Source: Bacteroidia bacterium
GTDB taxonomy: Bacteria > Bacteroidota > Bacteroidia > CAILMK01 > JBBDIG01
Direction: 5' to 3'
Length of the DNA stretch: 64,000 nucleotides
NCBI GenBank assembly: GCA_040880525.1
Contig: JBBDIG010000016.1
Coordinates: 1-64,000 of the forward strand
Part shown: in pieces, positions 50,779 to 60,961 of the stretch
Layout: the number at the start of each line of letters is the position of its first letter
Position numbering within the stretch: the stretch's first letter is position 1
Made by a program: the position numbers and the translations under genes
Notes under the pieces: model-generated
Seen by the model: the letters and a program-made list of their open reading frames with translations, nothing else
What the model was told of the DNA's origin: nothing
Databases searched by the model: none

Positions 50779-51768
50779 TTATTGGCTGCGTTCCATCAGC
50801 CTCATGCCCAGTTTCCGCAGTGGTTGCTTCTTTTCATCCGGAACTGATATCGCATCCAGGTTGCGGAGGGCTTCGCTGTAGTGGCGTTCTACTTCCTGCT
50901 CCACAAGCTCCGGAAGGCCCAGTTTCCGGTAAATCTCCGTTACGCCCCGCACCTTTTCTGAGTTCTCCTTGTCAGTCGCAAGCCAGGAACCCAACTCCTT
51001 TTTTTCTGCATTTCCGGCAAGTTCCATTGCCTGCAGCAGCATATAGGTTTTTTTATTGGCCACAATGTCTCCCCCCGGTTTTTTACCGAATTTCTCCGGG
51101 GCGCCAAATACATCCAGGTAATCATCACGAAGCTGGAAAGCCAGGCCCAGGTGCGTTCCAAGTTGCGACAAGTGGTGGCGATCTTCCACGCTTGCCCGTG
51201 CCAGCAGGCCGCCCATGCGCAGGCTGGCCGCCAGAAGCGAGGCCGTTTTCAGCCCTATCATTTTCATGTAGTCGGCAATCGAAACATCATCCTTTGTTTC
51301 GAAGATCATATCCCATTGCTGCCCTTCGCACACCTGTATCGCAGTCTGGTTAAAAAGATGCATCACCGGCTTGAAAAGATCATCCGGTACCTGAGACAGC
51401 AGTTCATTCGCCATAATCAGCATCACGTCTCCGGAGAGGATGGCGGTGCTGCTGCTCCAGGTTTCATGTACCGTGGCTTTTCCCCTGCGGAGGCTGGCTT
51501 TGTCCATAATGTCGTCATGCATCAGCGTGAAATTGTGAAACACTTCCATTGCCAAAGCCGGGCTCAGCGCCTGCTCCACCTGCTCTTCAAAAAGATGGAA
51601 GGCCATCAACAACAACACGGGCCGGATGCGCTTGCCGCCAAAAGAAAGCATATACACCACCGGTTCATACAGCTCTTTTGGCTGCCGGTCCAGCCGGATG
51701 TGCTCAAGCCTGTTTTCTATTAACTGTTGGAAATCTTCGTACTCCTTCACTTTTACATCTGTTTTCAC
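50779..51768 (-). CDS. Polyprenyl (geranylgeranyl/farnesyl-type) diphosphate synthase
   Basis: The 329-residue product is an all-helical trans-prenyltransferase with both aspartate-rich motifs: LMHDDIMDKASLRRGK (first DDxxD) and FQLRDDYLDVFGAPEKFGKK (second DDxxD), plus GGKRIRPVL. It would elongate isoprenoid chains for quinones, carotenoids or undecaprenyl precursors; chain length is not certain. It is convergent with dnaG, 13 bases apart. Confidence 0.92.
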   Translation of the reverse strand: MKTDVKVKEYEDFQQLIENRLEHIRLDRQPKELYEPVVYMLSFGGKRIRPVLLLMAFHLFEEQVEQALSPALAMEVFHNFTLMHDDIMDKASLRRGKATVHETWSSSTAILSGDVMLIMANELLSQVPDDLFKPVMHLFNQTAIQVCEGQQWDMIFETKDDVSIADYMKMIGLKTASLLAASLRMGGLLARASVEDRHHLSQLGTHLGLAFQLRDDYLDVFGAPEKFGKKPGGDIVANKKTYMLLQAMELAGNAEKKELGSWLATDKENSEKVRGVTEIYRKLGLPELVEQEVERHYSEALRNLDAISVPDEKKQPLRKLGMRLMERSQ

Positions 51769-52163
51769 GGCATTATTTACGTGAAAAACCGGCTAAGGTT
51801 TCCTTGCGGCAAAAATAAAGGATGATATGCCTCTGGTGATGGGCGCACAGATTTTATACTTCAGTGAGAAAATTGCGGCTGAGCTACATATAAAAAAGTT
51901 TAGCACCTGATCAGGTATTAGAAAATGATCAAAATAATTAATACCAGAACCAATATTTATTGTCAGGGGTTAAAAATTTTAACGGAAGAAGTTTTATCAA
52001 AAAATTCAAATTTCAATGTAATATCCCGGTCCCGATTCCGTCAAATCTCTTTATGAAATTTCCCGAAGGTTAGCTGCTGAATTAATGTGGAAATTTCGAT
52101 CTTTGAGAGAGACCAGGAGCAGACCGAAGGCGATAATAATTTGAAACCAATAATTTTGAAAAT
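51769..52163. other. Intergenic region with a 12-bp palindrome
   Basis: ACCTGATCAGGT at 51905-51916 is a perfect palindrome and may be an operator. GATCTTTG near 52098 is close to the -7 consensus and may belong to the promoter of the next gene. No ORF is supported. Confidence 0.35.
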
Positions 52164-52667
52164 ATGAAAAAGTTAATCCTTGTATCGTTTGTACTGCTAT
52201 TTGCAGTTTCTACAGCCGGAGCGCAATCACAGGAGTATATCTCCATCCGCATTGACTATCAGGAGAAATTAGGCCACATTAATCAGAAAATTTTTGATGC
52301 CGTAATGGAAGGCCGTATTAAGGCGTTCCGGGACGATATGGAGACAACCTACTCCAAAGAAGAAGTGGCAGAAAGAAGCCGGAGAGAAACGATAATCCAG
52401 ATATATCCTGATGCTAATGATCCCCATTTTTATATTGATTCCATTGCGCTTATGCCTTTTCAGGATCAGGTAACAGGATATGCCGTAGACTATGGCGAAA
52501 ACCAGGAAATCACCTCCATTGCTTTCGTCCGGAACGAAGAGGAGACGACTGGTGATGCAGCCAGCCTGGTTCCCCAAAATATGTTCAGGGTCCGGTGGAA
52601 ACACCTGGTGAACTTTTTAAATGAAAGGGAACTCCATTTTCTAGAAAAATTTATTAATGTAAAATGA
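52164..52667 (+). CDS. Secreted hypothetical protein (weakly GldN-like)
   Basis: The 167-residue product has a signal peptide (ending STAGAQ) and a helix-rich body: LGHINQKIFDAVMEGRIKAF, then IIQIYPDANDPHFYIDSIAL. The combination of 'NQKIFDAVMEG' with 'IYPDxxDP' recalls GldN/PorN of the gliding and T9SS machinery, but the length is shorter and the match is by eye only. It stands alone with spacer on both sides. Confidence 0.5.
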   Translation: MKKLILVSFVLLFAVSTAGAQSQEYISIRIDYQEKLGHINQKIFDAVMEGRIKAFRDDMETTYSKEEVAERSRRETIIQIYPDANDPHFYIDSIALMPFQDQVTGYAVDYGENQEITSIAFVRNEEETTGDAASLVPQNMFRVRWKHLVNFLNERELHFLEKFINVK

Positions 52668-52804
52668 TCGTCATTCTCTGGCTGCTGTAAGTGTTGTTAC
52701 ATTTCTTCAAGATGGGTACTGAATTTCCCGGTCTCAAATAATCTGCGATTTAATTTAATAATGAAGCCGCCATAAGATGCACGTAACCTGGGGCCACCAA
52801 ATTT

Positions 52805-53668
52805 GTGGCAATAAAAAAAGTGCATTTGAAAAACAGGAAGTTTTACAAGACAATCGTTATCTCGGACCTCCATCTTGGCACCAATGGCAGCAAAGCGGAA
52901 GAGTTGGTGGCATTCCTCAGAAAATTCCGGTGTTCTAATCTTATTCTTAATGGCGACATCATTGACGGCTGGCAGTTGAAGAAATATGGCGCATGGAAGA
53001 AAAAACACACAGCATTCTTCCGTCAGGTGTTAAAAATGATTGAGAAAGACAACACACGCGTAATTTACCTTCGCGGAAATCATGACGACTTTCTGGATCA
53101 GGTAATTCCATTCCAGGTGGGCAACTTCAGCATTCAACGGGAATTCATTTACGAATCGTGCGGAAATAAATATCTTGTAGTGCATGGCGATGTATTTGAC
53201 GCGGTTATGAACAACCTGAAATGGATCGCAAAGCTTGGCGACATTGGCTACACTTTCCTGTTATGGCTGAACAAGCTGTACAACCAATACCGCAGCTACC
53301 GCGGACTTCCCTACTATTCCTTATCTCAGCAAATTAAATTGCGCGTAAAATCTGCTGTGAATTTTATTTCCGATTATGAGAAGCAGCTTGCTGAAGTGGC
53401 GAAAGCGCAGCGATGCAACGGGATCATCTGCGGGCATATTCATCAGCCGGCTATTAAGCAATTTCCCGGGGTGTTATATCTCAATTCAGGAGATTGGGTG
53501 GAATCGCTCACGGCCCTGGTAGAAACCGAACAGGGCAAATGGGAGATCCTTCATTACAAAGCTGACGAAGTAGAATTGAATGAAGAGGAAACAGAACTGA
53601 CACAGGAATCAGCGATGCAAGGCATATTTTGGGCGGATGCACTATTATCGAAACAAGCAGTGAAATAA
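52805..53668 (+). CDS. Metallophosphoesterase, LpxH-like UDP-2,3-diacylglucosamine hydrolase
   Basis: The GTG at 52805 begins the 287-residue product. It has the calcineurin-like motifs VISDLHLGTNGS (DxH), LNGDIIDGW (GDxxD), YLRGNHDDFLD (GNHD), LVVHGDVFD (HGD) and GIICGHIHQPA (GHxH), all intact. LpxH-type enzymes release lipid X in lipid A synthesis; other bacterial members act on other pyrophosphates. It overlaps the glycosyltransferase start by one base (TAATG), which suggests an envelope-related pair. Confidence 0.88.
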   Translation: MAIKKVHLKNRKFYKTIVISDLHLGTNGSKAEELVAFLRKFRCSNLILNGDIIDGWQLKKYGAWKKKHTAFFRQVLKMIEKDNTRVIYLRGNHDDFLDQVIPFQVGNFSIQREFIYESCGNKYLVVHGDVFDAVMNNLKWIAKLGDIGYTFLLWLNKLYNQYRSYRGLPYYSLSQQIKLRVKSAVNFISDYEKQLAEVAKAQRCNGIICGHIHQPAIKQFPGVLYLNSGDWVESLTALVETEQGKWEILHYKADEVELNEEETELTQESAMQGIFWADALLSKQAVK

Positions 53669-54822
53669 TGGAAGAGGGAAAGCTGAGGGTATTATTTGCA
53701 GTACAGGGAGAGGGCCGCGGCCACATGACGCAATCGCTTGCTTTGGCAACTATTCTCAGAAATGCCGGACATGAGGTGGTATGCGCTATGTTGGGAACCA
53801 GCAGCAGGCGGGAAATTCCGGGTTTCTATTACCGGAAAATTGATTGCCCGGTCCAGCTTTATGAAAGCCCTAATTTTATTACTGATAAAAATGGTAAAGG
53901 AATCCGGGTGCTGCCTTCCGTGGTTCGCAGCCTACGCAGGAGCCGTGCGTATTTTCGGAATCTCGCAATACTAAGAAAAACCATTGATCATTATGAACCG
54001 GATCTGATCGTGAATTTTTACGAGCCGCTGATGGGGATCTTGTACCTACTGCATAAACCGCCTGTGCCTATGGTAACCGTAGCCCATCAATACCTGCTTC
54101 ATCACCCCGATTTTCCATTTCCTGACAGCAAAAAGCTGGATCAATGGATGCTGAAGGCATTTAATCATCTTACTGCTTCGCGCTCCGTGCTGCGGCTGGC
54201 GCTTTCTTTTTCGCCATTGAAGCAGCCGAAAGACAAGAGCCTGATTATCCTGCCACCGCTGCTCCGGCAGGAGGTGTTGGAATATCCGGATGTGAGAAAG
54301 GGAGACTCGTATCTGGTTTATCTTCTCAACAGTGGCTATAGTGAAGAGATCATGGATTGGCACCGGCAACACCCCGATGTGGTAATAGATTGCTTCTGGG
54401 ATAAAAGCGGGGCCGGGGAAGAATTTCGCCCTCATCCAAACCTCACCTTCCACCGCATAGATGACGAGAAGTTTCTTCGGCTTATGGCGTCTTGCCGGGC
54501 ATTTATCAGCACTGCCGGTTTTGAATCAGTGTGCGAAGCGATGTACTTTCAGAAGCCGGTGATGATGGTGCCCGTGGCAGGCCACATTGAGCAGCTTTGC
54601 AACGCAATGGATGCCAGGAGAGTGGGCGCAGGTATCCATTCTTCGGTATTTGACCTGAATAAATTCCTGCACTATTTGCCCGGCCATAAAACCAACTATA
54701 CAAGCTACCGGAACTGGGTGCAGGTTGCTCCTCAAAAGTTCATGGATGTGCTATCAGCCTTTGAACCGCGAAAGCCACAGAAAGCAAGGCAACCGGAGGA
54801 AGCAGGAGCGCTTGTTTCTTAA
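53668..54822 (+). CDS. GT-B-type glycosyltransferase family protein
   Basis: From 53668 (MEEGKLRVLFAVQGEG) the 384-residue product has the MurG-like opening VQGEGRGHMTQSLALATIL and the C-terminal nucleotide-sugar motif ISTAGFESVCEAMYFQKPVM. This is the two-Rossmann layout of GT-B enzymes; the sugar and acceptor are unknown. The residues before 53668 in the longer ORF are the tail of the preceding gene in another frame. It ends four bases into the convergent topoisomerase gene. Confidence 0.85.
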   Translation: MEEGKLRVLFAVQGEGRGHMTQSLALATILRNAGHEVVCAMLGTSSRREIPGFYYRKIDCPVQLYESPNFITDKNGKGIRVLPSVVRSLRRSRAYFRNLAILRKTIDHYEPDLIVNFYEPLMGILYLLHKPPVPMVTVAHQYLLHHPDFPFPDSKKLDQWMLKAFNHLTASRSVLRLALSFSPLKQPKDKSLIILPPLLRQEVLEYPDVRKGDSYLVYLLNSGYSEEIMDWHRQHPDVVIDCFWDKSGAGEEFRPHPNLTFHRIDDEKFLRLMASCRAFISTAGFESVCEAMYFQKPVMMVPVAGHIEQLCNAMDARRVGAGIHSSVFDLNKFLHYLPGHKTNYTSYRNWVQVAPQKFMDVLSAFEPRKPQKARQPEEAGALVS

Positions 54823-55877
54823 GTTTTCGCCTGAAATTTTTGCAGCACTTTCATCACTGCCTGCTCCTCGCGGGTAAGTCCGGTAGCAGCAGCAGCCTGG
54901 CGCGAAGAGCGGTACAATGCTTCTAATTCGCCTTTTCTGTAAGCCTCCACCACGGATGGATGCACATAATATTTACGGCAAATAGCAGTGGTATTCCGCA
55001 GATGGCTGGCCACCATCTTTATCACCTGAACCGTATTTTTCTCTGCTGACTTTTCATCCTCACATGGCCCTATTTCGCAGTAGCATTTGGTGGCCCATAC
55101 GGTTCCGCCCCACGTTCGGAAATCTTTGGCGGTGAAGTCATGGCCGGATATTTCACGGATATATTCATTCACCTCCCCTGAATCTATTGCGTGCTTTTTC
55201 CCTTTGTCATCATAATATTGAAAAAGCTCATACCCCGGAATATCCTTGCACATCTTTACCAGCCTTGCGAGCCGTGGATTATCAAGTGAAATATGATTCT
55301 GCTTCCCGCTTTTGCCTTTAAATTCAAATGTTATTTTATCCCTTCCCTGCTCTTTTACGTGTTTATCCCGAAGTGTTGTGAGGCCATAAGATTCGTTCTT
55401 CTGAGCATATTCCTGATTGCCCACCCGGACCTGCGTATGCTCCAGCAACTGCACTACGCAGGCCAGGACTTTTTCGCGTGGCAATCCTCTTTTTCGCAGA
55501 TGCTCCTCTGTCGTTTGCCTGATCTTTGGCAAGGCCTTTCCGAATTCTCTCATGCGGCCAAATTTTGACTTGTTCCGGAATTCATTCCACAGTTCATGAT
55601 ACAGGTACTGCTTCCGCCCCTTTGCATCAAAGCCGGTGGCCTGAAGATGACCATGCGGCAGCGGGCTTATCCAAACCCTTTCCCAGGCAGGGGGGATCGC
55701 CAGCTTTTTGATCCGCTGTTTTTCCGCCTGATCCGCTACTCTGTTCCCTTCCCTGTCATATATAATGAACCCCCGTCCGTGGCGGGTACGGGAGTAGCCG
55801 TGACGGTCATCGCTATAGTAACGAAGCCCGGCTTTACGGGTTGTTAGCTTAATATCCTGCGTGGGTTTCCAGGGCAT
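54819..55877 (-). CDS. Type IB DNA topoisomerase (poxvirus-like)
   Basis: The 352-residue product contains the topoisomerase IB N-terminal domain (GRGFIIYDREGNRV, LAIPPAWERVWISP) and catalytic domain with KGRKQYLYHELW, VRVGNQEYAQKNESYGLTTL, DFRTWGGTVWAT and the tyrosine-bearing end CRKYYVHPSVVEAYRKG. These correspond to the Arg/Lys/Arg/His-Tyr catalytic set. It relaxes DNA supercoils without ATP. Confidence 0.92.
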   Translation of the reverse strand: MPWKPTQDIKLTTRKAGLRYYSDDRHGYSRTRHGRGFIIYDREGNRVADQAEKQRIKKLAIPPAWERVWISPLPHGHLQATGFDAKGRKQYLYHELWNEFRNKSKFGRMREFGKALPKIRQTTEEHLRKRGLPREKVLACVVQLLEHTQVRVGNQEYAQKNESYGLTTLRDKHVKEQGRDKITFEFKGKSGKQNHISLDNPRLARLVKMCKDIPGYELFQYYDDKGKKHAIDSGEVNEYIREISGHDFTAKDFRTWGGTVWATKCYCEIGPCEDEKSAEKNTVQVIKMVASHLRNTTAICRKYYVHPSVVEAYRKGELEALYRSSRQAAAATGLTREEQAVMKVLQKFQAKT

Positions 55878-55973
55878 ATTATTTCAGATATTTCATAAAA
55901 ACAGCCAAAAGTATTCTTTGATCAATTCAAAAACTTAATTTAGTCCACTCATTGATCATCAGCAAATTTACCC

Positions 55974-56465
55974 GTGAAAACTCTCTACCTCGTTCGCCAT
56001 GCGGAGGCTCAATACCCGAGTGCTGTCATTAAGGACCGAAACCGAACCCTAACTCATACCGGTGTTTCTGAAGCGCATGAACTCGCAAGGCGGTTTTTGT
56101 TGCTTTCCTCTCTGCCTCAAAAAATCTTTTATTCCGAAGCAAAACGCACCATTGCAACGGCTGAAATAATTTCAACGCTGCTGAATATCCCTGATGGCTG
56201 CTGCATTCCGCTACCGGGCTTATATGAAGCGGATGCAGAAAAGCTTCTTGAGATGATCGGGGAAAATTCTATAGATATTGAATCAGTGATGGTGGTGGGC
56301 CATAATCCCGCGGTAACCGATTTGGCCGTACATCTCTGCAAGGGTTTTGTGAACGTTTTCCCGCCATCAGGGCTGGCCTGTATTTCCCTGTCTGCCGCCT
56401 GCTGGCTAGAGGTTTCCCGAAACTGCGGCAGGATGAATTATTTCATTAACGGCAGGAAATATTAG
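55974..56465 (+). CDS. SixA-type histidine phosphatase
   Basis: The GTG at 55974 starts MKTLYLVRHAEAQYP, with the phosphohistidine motif RHAEA. The second histidine is in VMVVGHNPAVTDLAVH. The length (163) fits the single-domain SixA branch, whose members remove phosphate from phosphohistidine or small substrates. It is divergent from topoisomerase IB. Confidence 0.87.
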   Translation: MKTLYLVRHAEAQYPSAVIKDRNRTLTHTGVSEAHELARRFLLLSSLPQKIFYSEAKRTIATAEIISTLLNIPDGCCIPLPGLYEADAEKLLEMIGENSIDIESVMVVGHNPAVTDLAVHLCKGFVNVFPPSGLACISLSAACWLEVSRNCGRMNYFINGRKY

Positions 56466-56593
56466 GCGGCTCGCCCTGAAGGCTCTGTCTTTTATATTTA
56501 AATATGGATAAAATACATGGGCAGCCAATACATCCGAAATGCTATGTTTAGCAACAAGTCAGGTAAATCTTGAATCGTCAATACCTTTGCCTG

Positions 56594-58057
56594 ATGCAAA
56601 ATGACCTCTTAATTTACAATACGCTTAGCCGCACCAAAGAAAAGTTCAACCCGCTGAACCCGCCTTTTGTGGGTCTCTACGTTTGTGGCCCCACCGTTTA
56701 TGGCGATGCTCATTTGGGCCATGCCAGGCCATATATCATTTTTGATGTGCTGTACCGCTACCTGCGCCACAATGGATACAAAGTGCGTTATGTGCGGAAT
56801 ATTACGGATGTGGGCCACCTTGAGAATGATGCCGATGAGGGCGAAGACAAAATAGCAAAGAAGGCGCGCCTGGAACAACTGGAGCCGATGGAGGTAGTGA
56901 AGTATTATACTGACCGTTTTCATGATAATATGGATCGGCTCAATACACTGCGGCCCAGCATTGAACCTACCGCAAGCGGCCACATCATTGAGCAGATACG
57001 GATGATTAAGGAAATACTGGAAAACGGGTTTGCTTATGAGGTAGACGGCTCCGTTTATTTTGATGTCCCCAGATATAATGAAACGGAAAATTATGGCAAG
57101 TTATCCGGCAGAAAAGTGGAGGATCTTTTTGCCAATACACGGGAACTGGAAGGTCAGCAGGAAAAACGCAGCCCTCTTGATTTTGCGCTATGGAAAAGGG
57201 CACAGCCGCAGCACATCATGCGCTGGCCTTCGCCCTGGGGGGATGGCTTCCCGGGCTGGCATCTGGAATGCTCGGCAATGAGCACCAAATACCTTGGCGA
57301 TGAGTTCGACATACACGGTGGCGGCATGGACCTGTTGTTTCCCCACCATGAATGCGAAATAGCCCAAAGCCGCGGCAGCAAAGGCCACGATGCCGTTCGT
57401 TATTGGATGCACAACAATATGATCACGATCAACGGCCAGAAGATGGGCAAGTCGCTGGGCAATTTCATCACGCTGGAAGAACTCTTCAGCGGTACGCATA
57501 AATTGCTTGCACAACCCTATTCTCCAATGACCATTCGCTTTTTTATTCTACAGGCACATTATCGCAGCACGCTGGATTTTAGCAACGAAGCACTGCAGGC
57601 TGCAGAAAAAGGATTGCAACGGCTGATGCACGCTCACAAAATGGCGGGCCAGCTTAGGCCATCCAAAAAATCTGACTGGAATGTGGCGGAATGGAAAGAG
57701 CGGACTTACGAAATGATGAACGATGACCTGAATACTCCCCGGCTCATCGCAGAATTATTTGATGCCGCCTCCGTGATCCATAAAATAAAGAATGGTCAGC
57801 TTTCGCTCGATGAAGCCGCATTGGAGGATTTCCGCGCGCACTTCTACACTTGCACAGAGGAGATCCTGGGCCTGCAGCGCGAAGAAGAATCTGCGGACGA
57901 TAAATTAAATGGTGTACTTGAATTGCTGCTGTCCATCCGGAATGAAGCTCGCGCGAGAAAGGATTTTGCAACGTCAGATAAGATCAGGGATGAACTGCAA
58001 AATGTGGGAATTAAAATAATGGACGCCAAAGAAGGAGCCCGCTGGGAAATTGAATAA
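56594..58057 (+). CDS. cysS: Cysteinyl-tRNA synthetase
   Basis: From the ATG at 56594 ([16 protein letters not shown]) the 487-residue enzyme has the HIGH motif in [13 protein letters not shown], zinc ligands (the cysteine in YVCGPTVYG and the set in WHLECSAMS and HHECEIAQS) and KMSKS as [12 protein letters not shown]. It charges tRNA(Cys). The TTG at 56570 is an unlikely earlier start. Two further genes follow closely: the next begins two bases after the stop. Confidence 0.96.
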   Translation: MQNDLLIYNTLSRTKEKFNPLNPPFVGLYVCGPTVYGDAHLGHARPYIIFDVLYRYLRHNGYKVRYVRNITDVGHLENDADEGEDKIAKKARLEQLEPMEVVKYYTDRFHDNMDRLNTLRPSIEPTASGHIIEQIRMIKEILENGFAYEVDGSVYFDVPRYNETENYGKLSGRKVEDLFANTRELEGQQEKRSPLDFALWKRAQPQHIMRWPSPWGDGFPGWHLECSAMSTKYLGDEFDIHGGGMDLLFPHHECEIAQSRGSKGHDAVRYWMHNNMITINGQKMGKSLGNFITLEELFSGTHKLLAQPYSPMTIRFFILQAHYRSTLDFSNEALQAAEKGLQRLMHAHKMAGQLRPSKKSDWNVAEWKERTYEMMNDDLNTPRLIAELFDAASVIHKIKNGQLSLDEAALEDFRAHFYTCTEEILGLQREEESADDKLNGVLELLLSIRNEARARKDFATSDKIRDELQNVGIKIMDAKEGARWEIE

Positions 58058-58058
58058 T

Positions 58059-58523
58059 ATGAAAGATACAAATGGCAGCCATAAAGAAATACGAGCCGTA
58101 AACAATCCCTGGCGCAGATTCCTCAGAATATTCCTTTTCAGCACCTTTATATATTTTCTAATTTCGGTTGTTGTAGACCTGGTAAAAAGCGGACTTGCGC
58201 TCACGGAAGCATTAACCGCTAACATTTCCTCTTCTCTTTTCCTGGGCATTTTCTTCGGAGCTTTTTATTCCTGGTGGTTTCGCAATCATTCCTTTTTTAT
58301 ATTAAAAGAGGAATATGAACGGGATTTCGTTAAAGTGGAATCTGCGATTGCGCGCACAGGATGTACTCACAAGAAAAAGAAAGGGGATGCGCTCCTTTAT
58401 ACTCCCATGCCCCGGAAGCCGTACCTGCTGGGTGCCATAACAATTTACCCCGAAGAAAACGGGTATAAAATAGTGGGGCCTCATTTTTACATAGATAAAA
58501 TAAAGAAAAACCTGGAGCTGTAA
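58059..58523 (+). CDS. Hypothetical membrane protein downstream of cysS
   Basis: From the ATG at 58059 (MKDTNGSHKEIRAVNN) the 154-residue product has two transmembrane helices (about residues 24-44 and 58-75) and a charged C-terminal part with GDALLYTPMPRKPYLLGAIT. I recognise no family. It is tightly spaced between cysS and the M28 lipoprotein (3 bases), so it is very likely part of that operon. Confidence 0.6.
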   Translation: MKDTNGSHKEIRAVNNPWRRFLRIFLFSTFIYFLISVVVDLVKSGLALTEALTANISSSLFLGIFFGAFYSWWFRNHSFFILKEEYERDFVKVESAIARTGCTHKKKKGDALLYTPMPRKPYLLGAITIYPEENGYKIVGPHFYIDKIKKNLEL

Positions 58524-58526
58524 AAA

Positions 58527-59531
58527 ATGAGATTTTTCCCGATAATACTTCTTTTATCACTGCTTACCCTTGCAGGCTGCGGTGGGTGCGATGATAAAAA
58601 GCCTTCGTCAACTAAAGTCCCAAAGCCGGCCCGCCATGTGGAAGTGCCGGATTTTAATGCTGATACCGCCTTCGCCTATATTGAAAAGCAGTTGAGTTTC
58701 GGCCCGCGTGTCCCGAATTCACCTGAACATGCCCGTGCAGCACAATATCTTTCAAGCGAGCTGGGCCGCTATGCTGATACCACTTATATGCAAACCGGCA
58801 GCGTCAGAGCGTTTAACGGTAAATCCCTGAATCTGAAAAACATTATCGGAATATTTGGCCCGGAGAAAAAGCGCAAGATCTTGCTTTGCGCGCATTGGGA
58901 TACGAGGCCTTTCGCTGACCAGGATGCAGACTCTTTGTTCAATGAACCCATACCGGGTGCGAATGACGGAGCCAGCGGTGTGGCAGTCCTCCTCGAAATG
59001 GCGCGTCACTTCCACGAAAAGCAGCCTGACGTGGGCGTGGTCATGATATTTTTCGATGCAGAAGATTACGGAAAGCCCGACCAGATACCGGGTCCCCAAA
59101 CCAATAGCTATGCACTTGGCTCTCAATACTGGGCCAGGAGTGTAGACAAATCGCGATACATAGCCGATTACGGAATATTGCTCGACATGGTGGGCGGCAG
59201 TGATGCCCGTTTCTTTCGGGAAAAATACTCAATGGATTATGCCCCTTCCATCGTAAAAAAAGTGTGGCGCACCGCTTCTCAGCTCGGCCACAACGGCTAC
59301 TTTATTTCCCTGAATGGAGGAGGCGTGGTTGATGATCATTATTATATTAATACGCTTGCACAAATACCTACTATTAATATCGTGGATTTCGATAATTCCC
59401 GCGATAAAGGTTTCAATGATCATTGGCATACGCTGGATGACGACATTGAAAATATAGACCGGAATACGCTGAAGGCTGTGGGCCAAACCGTAATAAAAGT
59501 GGTGTATGAGGAGGAGGGACTGGGAGTTTAA
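58527..59531 (+). CDS. M28-family lipoprotein (glutaminyl-peptide cyclotransferase-like)
   Basis: The 334-residue product has a lipobox (LLTLAGCGGC, cysteine at 18) and an M28 zinc-hydrolase domain with CAHWDTRPFADQD, PGANDGASGVAVLLEMAR, FFDAEDYG and a C-terminal DFDNSRDKGFNDHWHTLDD. The pattern matches bacterial glutaminyl cyclases rather than aminopeptidases, because only one zinc-like set is full. It would cyclise N-terminal glutamine of exported proteins; many T9SS and SPI-exported Bacteroidetes proteins begin with Gln after signal cleavage. That fits the '...AQ' signal ends seen throughout this window. Confidence 0.88.
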   Translation: MRFFPIILLLSLLTLAGCGGCDDKKPSSTKVPKPARHVEVPDFNADTAFAYIEKQLSFGPRVPNSPEHARAAQYLSSELGRYADTTYMQTGSVRAFNGKSLNLKNIIGIFGPEKKRKILLCAHWDTRPFADQDADSLFNEPIPGANDGASGVAVLLEMARHFHEKQPDVGVVMIFFDAEDYGKPDQIPGPQTNSYALGSQYWARSVDKSRYIADYGILLDMVGGSDARFFREKYSMDYAPSIVKKVWRTASQLGHNGYFISLNGGGVVDDHYYINTLAQIPTINIVDFDNSRDKGFNDHWHTLDDDIENIDRNTLKAVGQTVIKVVYEEEGLGV

Positions 59532-59589
59532 TTTTTAACCGGAAATCCACCTATAACCATTTGCAATACCAGGCAACTCACCTGAGAAG

Positions 59590-59620
59590 TTTAACCTGAA
59601 GATCAACACCAACCACCCTG
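59590..59620 (+). pseudogene. Short htpG remnant (about 30 bases)
   Basis: TTAACCTGAAGATCAACACC followed by AACCACCC matches htpG 37232-37259 with few changes. It is a relic 22 kb from the intact gene and 12 kb from the array, again on the + strand. Confidence 0.55.
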
Positions 59621-59679
59621 AACCGTTTTCCCTATCTTATTCATTACCTGATTAAAGAGCAAGTTAGATATTCACAGAA

Positions 59680-59832
59680 ATGAAACCACTTCAGGCGTCA
59701 GGGTTTTTCTTACTTCTGACATTACTCACTATATTAGTAAAATTGATGGTTATTGGGAAATATGAACACAAATATATTTTTGATCTTATTTTATTGATAT
59801 TTTATAATTGCTTTTTAGAGCTCTTTTCCTGA
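59680..59832 (+). CDS. Possible small membrane protein
   Basis: A 50-codon ORF begins MKPLQASGFFLLLTLLTI and contains two hydrophobic segments. It lies alone in a 437-base gap with a short htpG relic before it. There is no clear start signal; it may be chance. Confidence 0.3.
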   Translation: MKPLQASGFFLLLTLLTILVKLMVIGKYEHKYIFDLILLIFYNCFLELFS

Positions 59833-59968
59833 AAAGACGGAGATGTTATTCTAATCTAAATTCAGAAAAAATTGCAGCCGGAATTAGTGCCACAATTCAT
59901 TATCATGGCGGCAATTTGCAGGGATAAACCGAAGTTTGCCGGACAGAGATATTTCTTCCGGCTTGGCT

Positions 59969-60961
59969 ATGAATAATAAGATCACCTTCATCAGAGGCAT
60001 TTTGCCCGGACTGTTGCTGGCAGCGGGCCTCGCAGCTTTGGCTATTGGCCTGGCGCGGTATCTTCCGTTTGCCGGGTCTGCAACGCTGGCGTTGTTGCTG
60101 GGCATTGTGCTCGGCAATGCCGGCCCGCCATTCAGCCGGCTGGTTCCTGGCCTTAGCTATGCTGAGAAAAAAGTGCTGGAAATATCCATAGTGCTCATTG
60201 GCTTTGGGCTCAATATCCGCATCTTTTCGCAGCTTGGATTTTCCATTTGGGTTTTTATTGGGGCATCCGTGGTTGTGGTAATGGGTGTAGCATTTCTGAT
60301 CGGAAAGGCGGTGGGCCTGACCTCGCGCCTCAGCGCACTGTTAGGTGCAGGCAGTGCCATTTGCGGATCGGCAGCTATTGGTGCTGTTGCTCCACTTATT
60401 CAAAGCACAAAGGAAGAAACCGGCCTGGCGATCGGAATTATTAATGCACTGGGAACTGTTGGCCTGCTCCTGTTGCCGGCTGTCATTACGTTGATGGATT
60501 ACAGCGATGACGCTGCGGGCCTGATGATTGGCGGTGTGCTGCAATCTATGGGGCACGTGGCGGGCGCGGCTTTCGCAGTGAACGATAATATCGGAACGTT
60601 GGCCACCGTCATCAAAATGGGCAGGATAGTTTTAATTATTCCGCTTCTCATCATTCTTTATTTTGCAGGCAGAGGTAAGTCCACAGAAAAGAAACGTGGA
60701 TTAAAGGGGTTCCCTTTGTTTATTTTATTTTTTCTGGCAAGTATTGGAATTGCACAGATCGGGGCATTTCCGCAGGCTCTTGCCACCCAACTTTCGCAGG
60801 CAGGCAATTATCTGCTCATCGTGGCAATGGTGGGCATTGGGTTTAAGATCCGCATCAGGCCTTTATTTAATATAGCCGGGAGAGCGCTGGCTTCCGGAGC
60901 GCTGATATTTGTTTTCCAGATTTTACTTTATCTGGTGTATTTAAATTTTAAACAGTTTTAA
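59969..60961 (+). CDS. YeiH/UPF0324-family membrane transporter
   Basis: From the ATG at 59969 (MNNKITFIRGILPG) the 330-residue product has about ten transmembrane helices. It shows the family phrases LALLLGIVLGNAGPP, VLIGFGLNIRIF, LLGAGSAICGSAAIGAVAP and GGVLQSMGHVAGAAF. YeiH-like proteins are annotated as putative sulfate exporters, but substrate evidence is limited. It is a single gene, followed by a terminator. Confidence 0.88.
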   Translation: MNNKITFIRGILPGLLLAAGLAALAIGLARYLPFAGSATLALLLGIVLGNAGPPFSRLVPGLSYAEKKVLEISIVLIGFGLNIRIFSQLGFSIWVFIGASVVVVMGVAFLIGKAVGLTSRLSALLGAGSAICGSAAIGAVAPLIQSTKEETGLAIGIINALGTVGLLLLPAVITLMDYSDDAAGLMIGGVLQSMGHVAGAAFAVNDNIGTLATVIKMGRIVLIIPLLIILYFAGRGKSTEKKRGLKGFPLFILFFLASIGIAQIGAFPQALATQLSQAGNYLLIVAMVGIGFKIRIRPLFNIAGRALASGALIFVFQILLYLVYLNFKQF

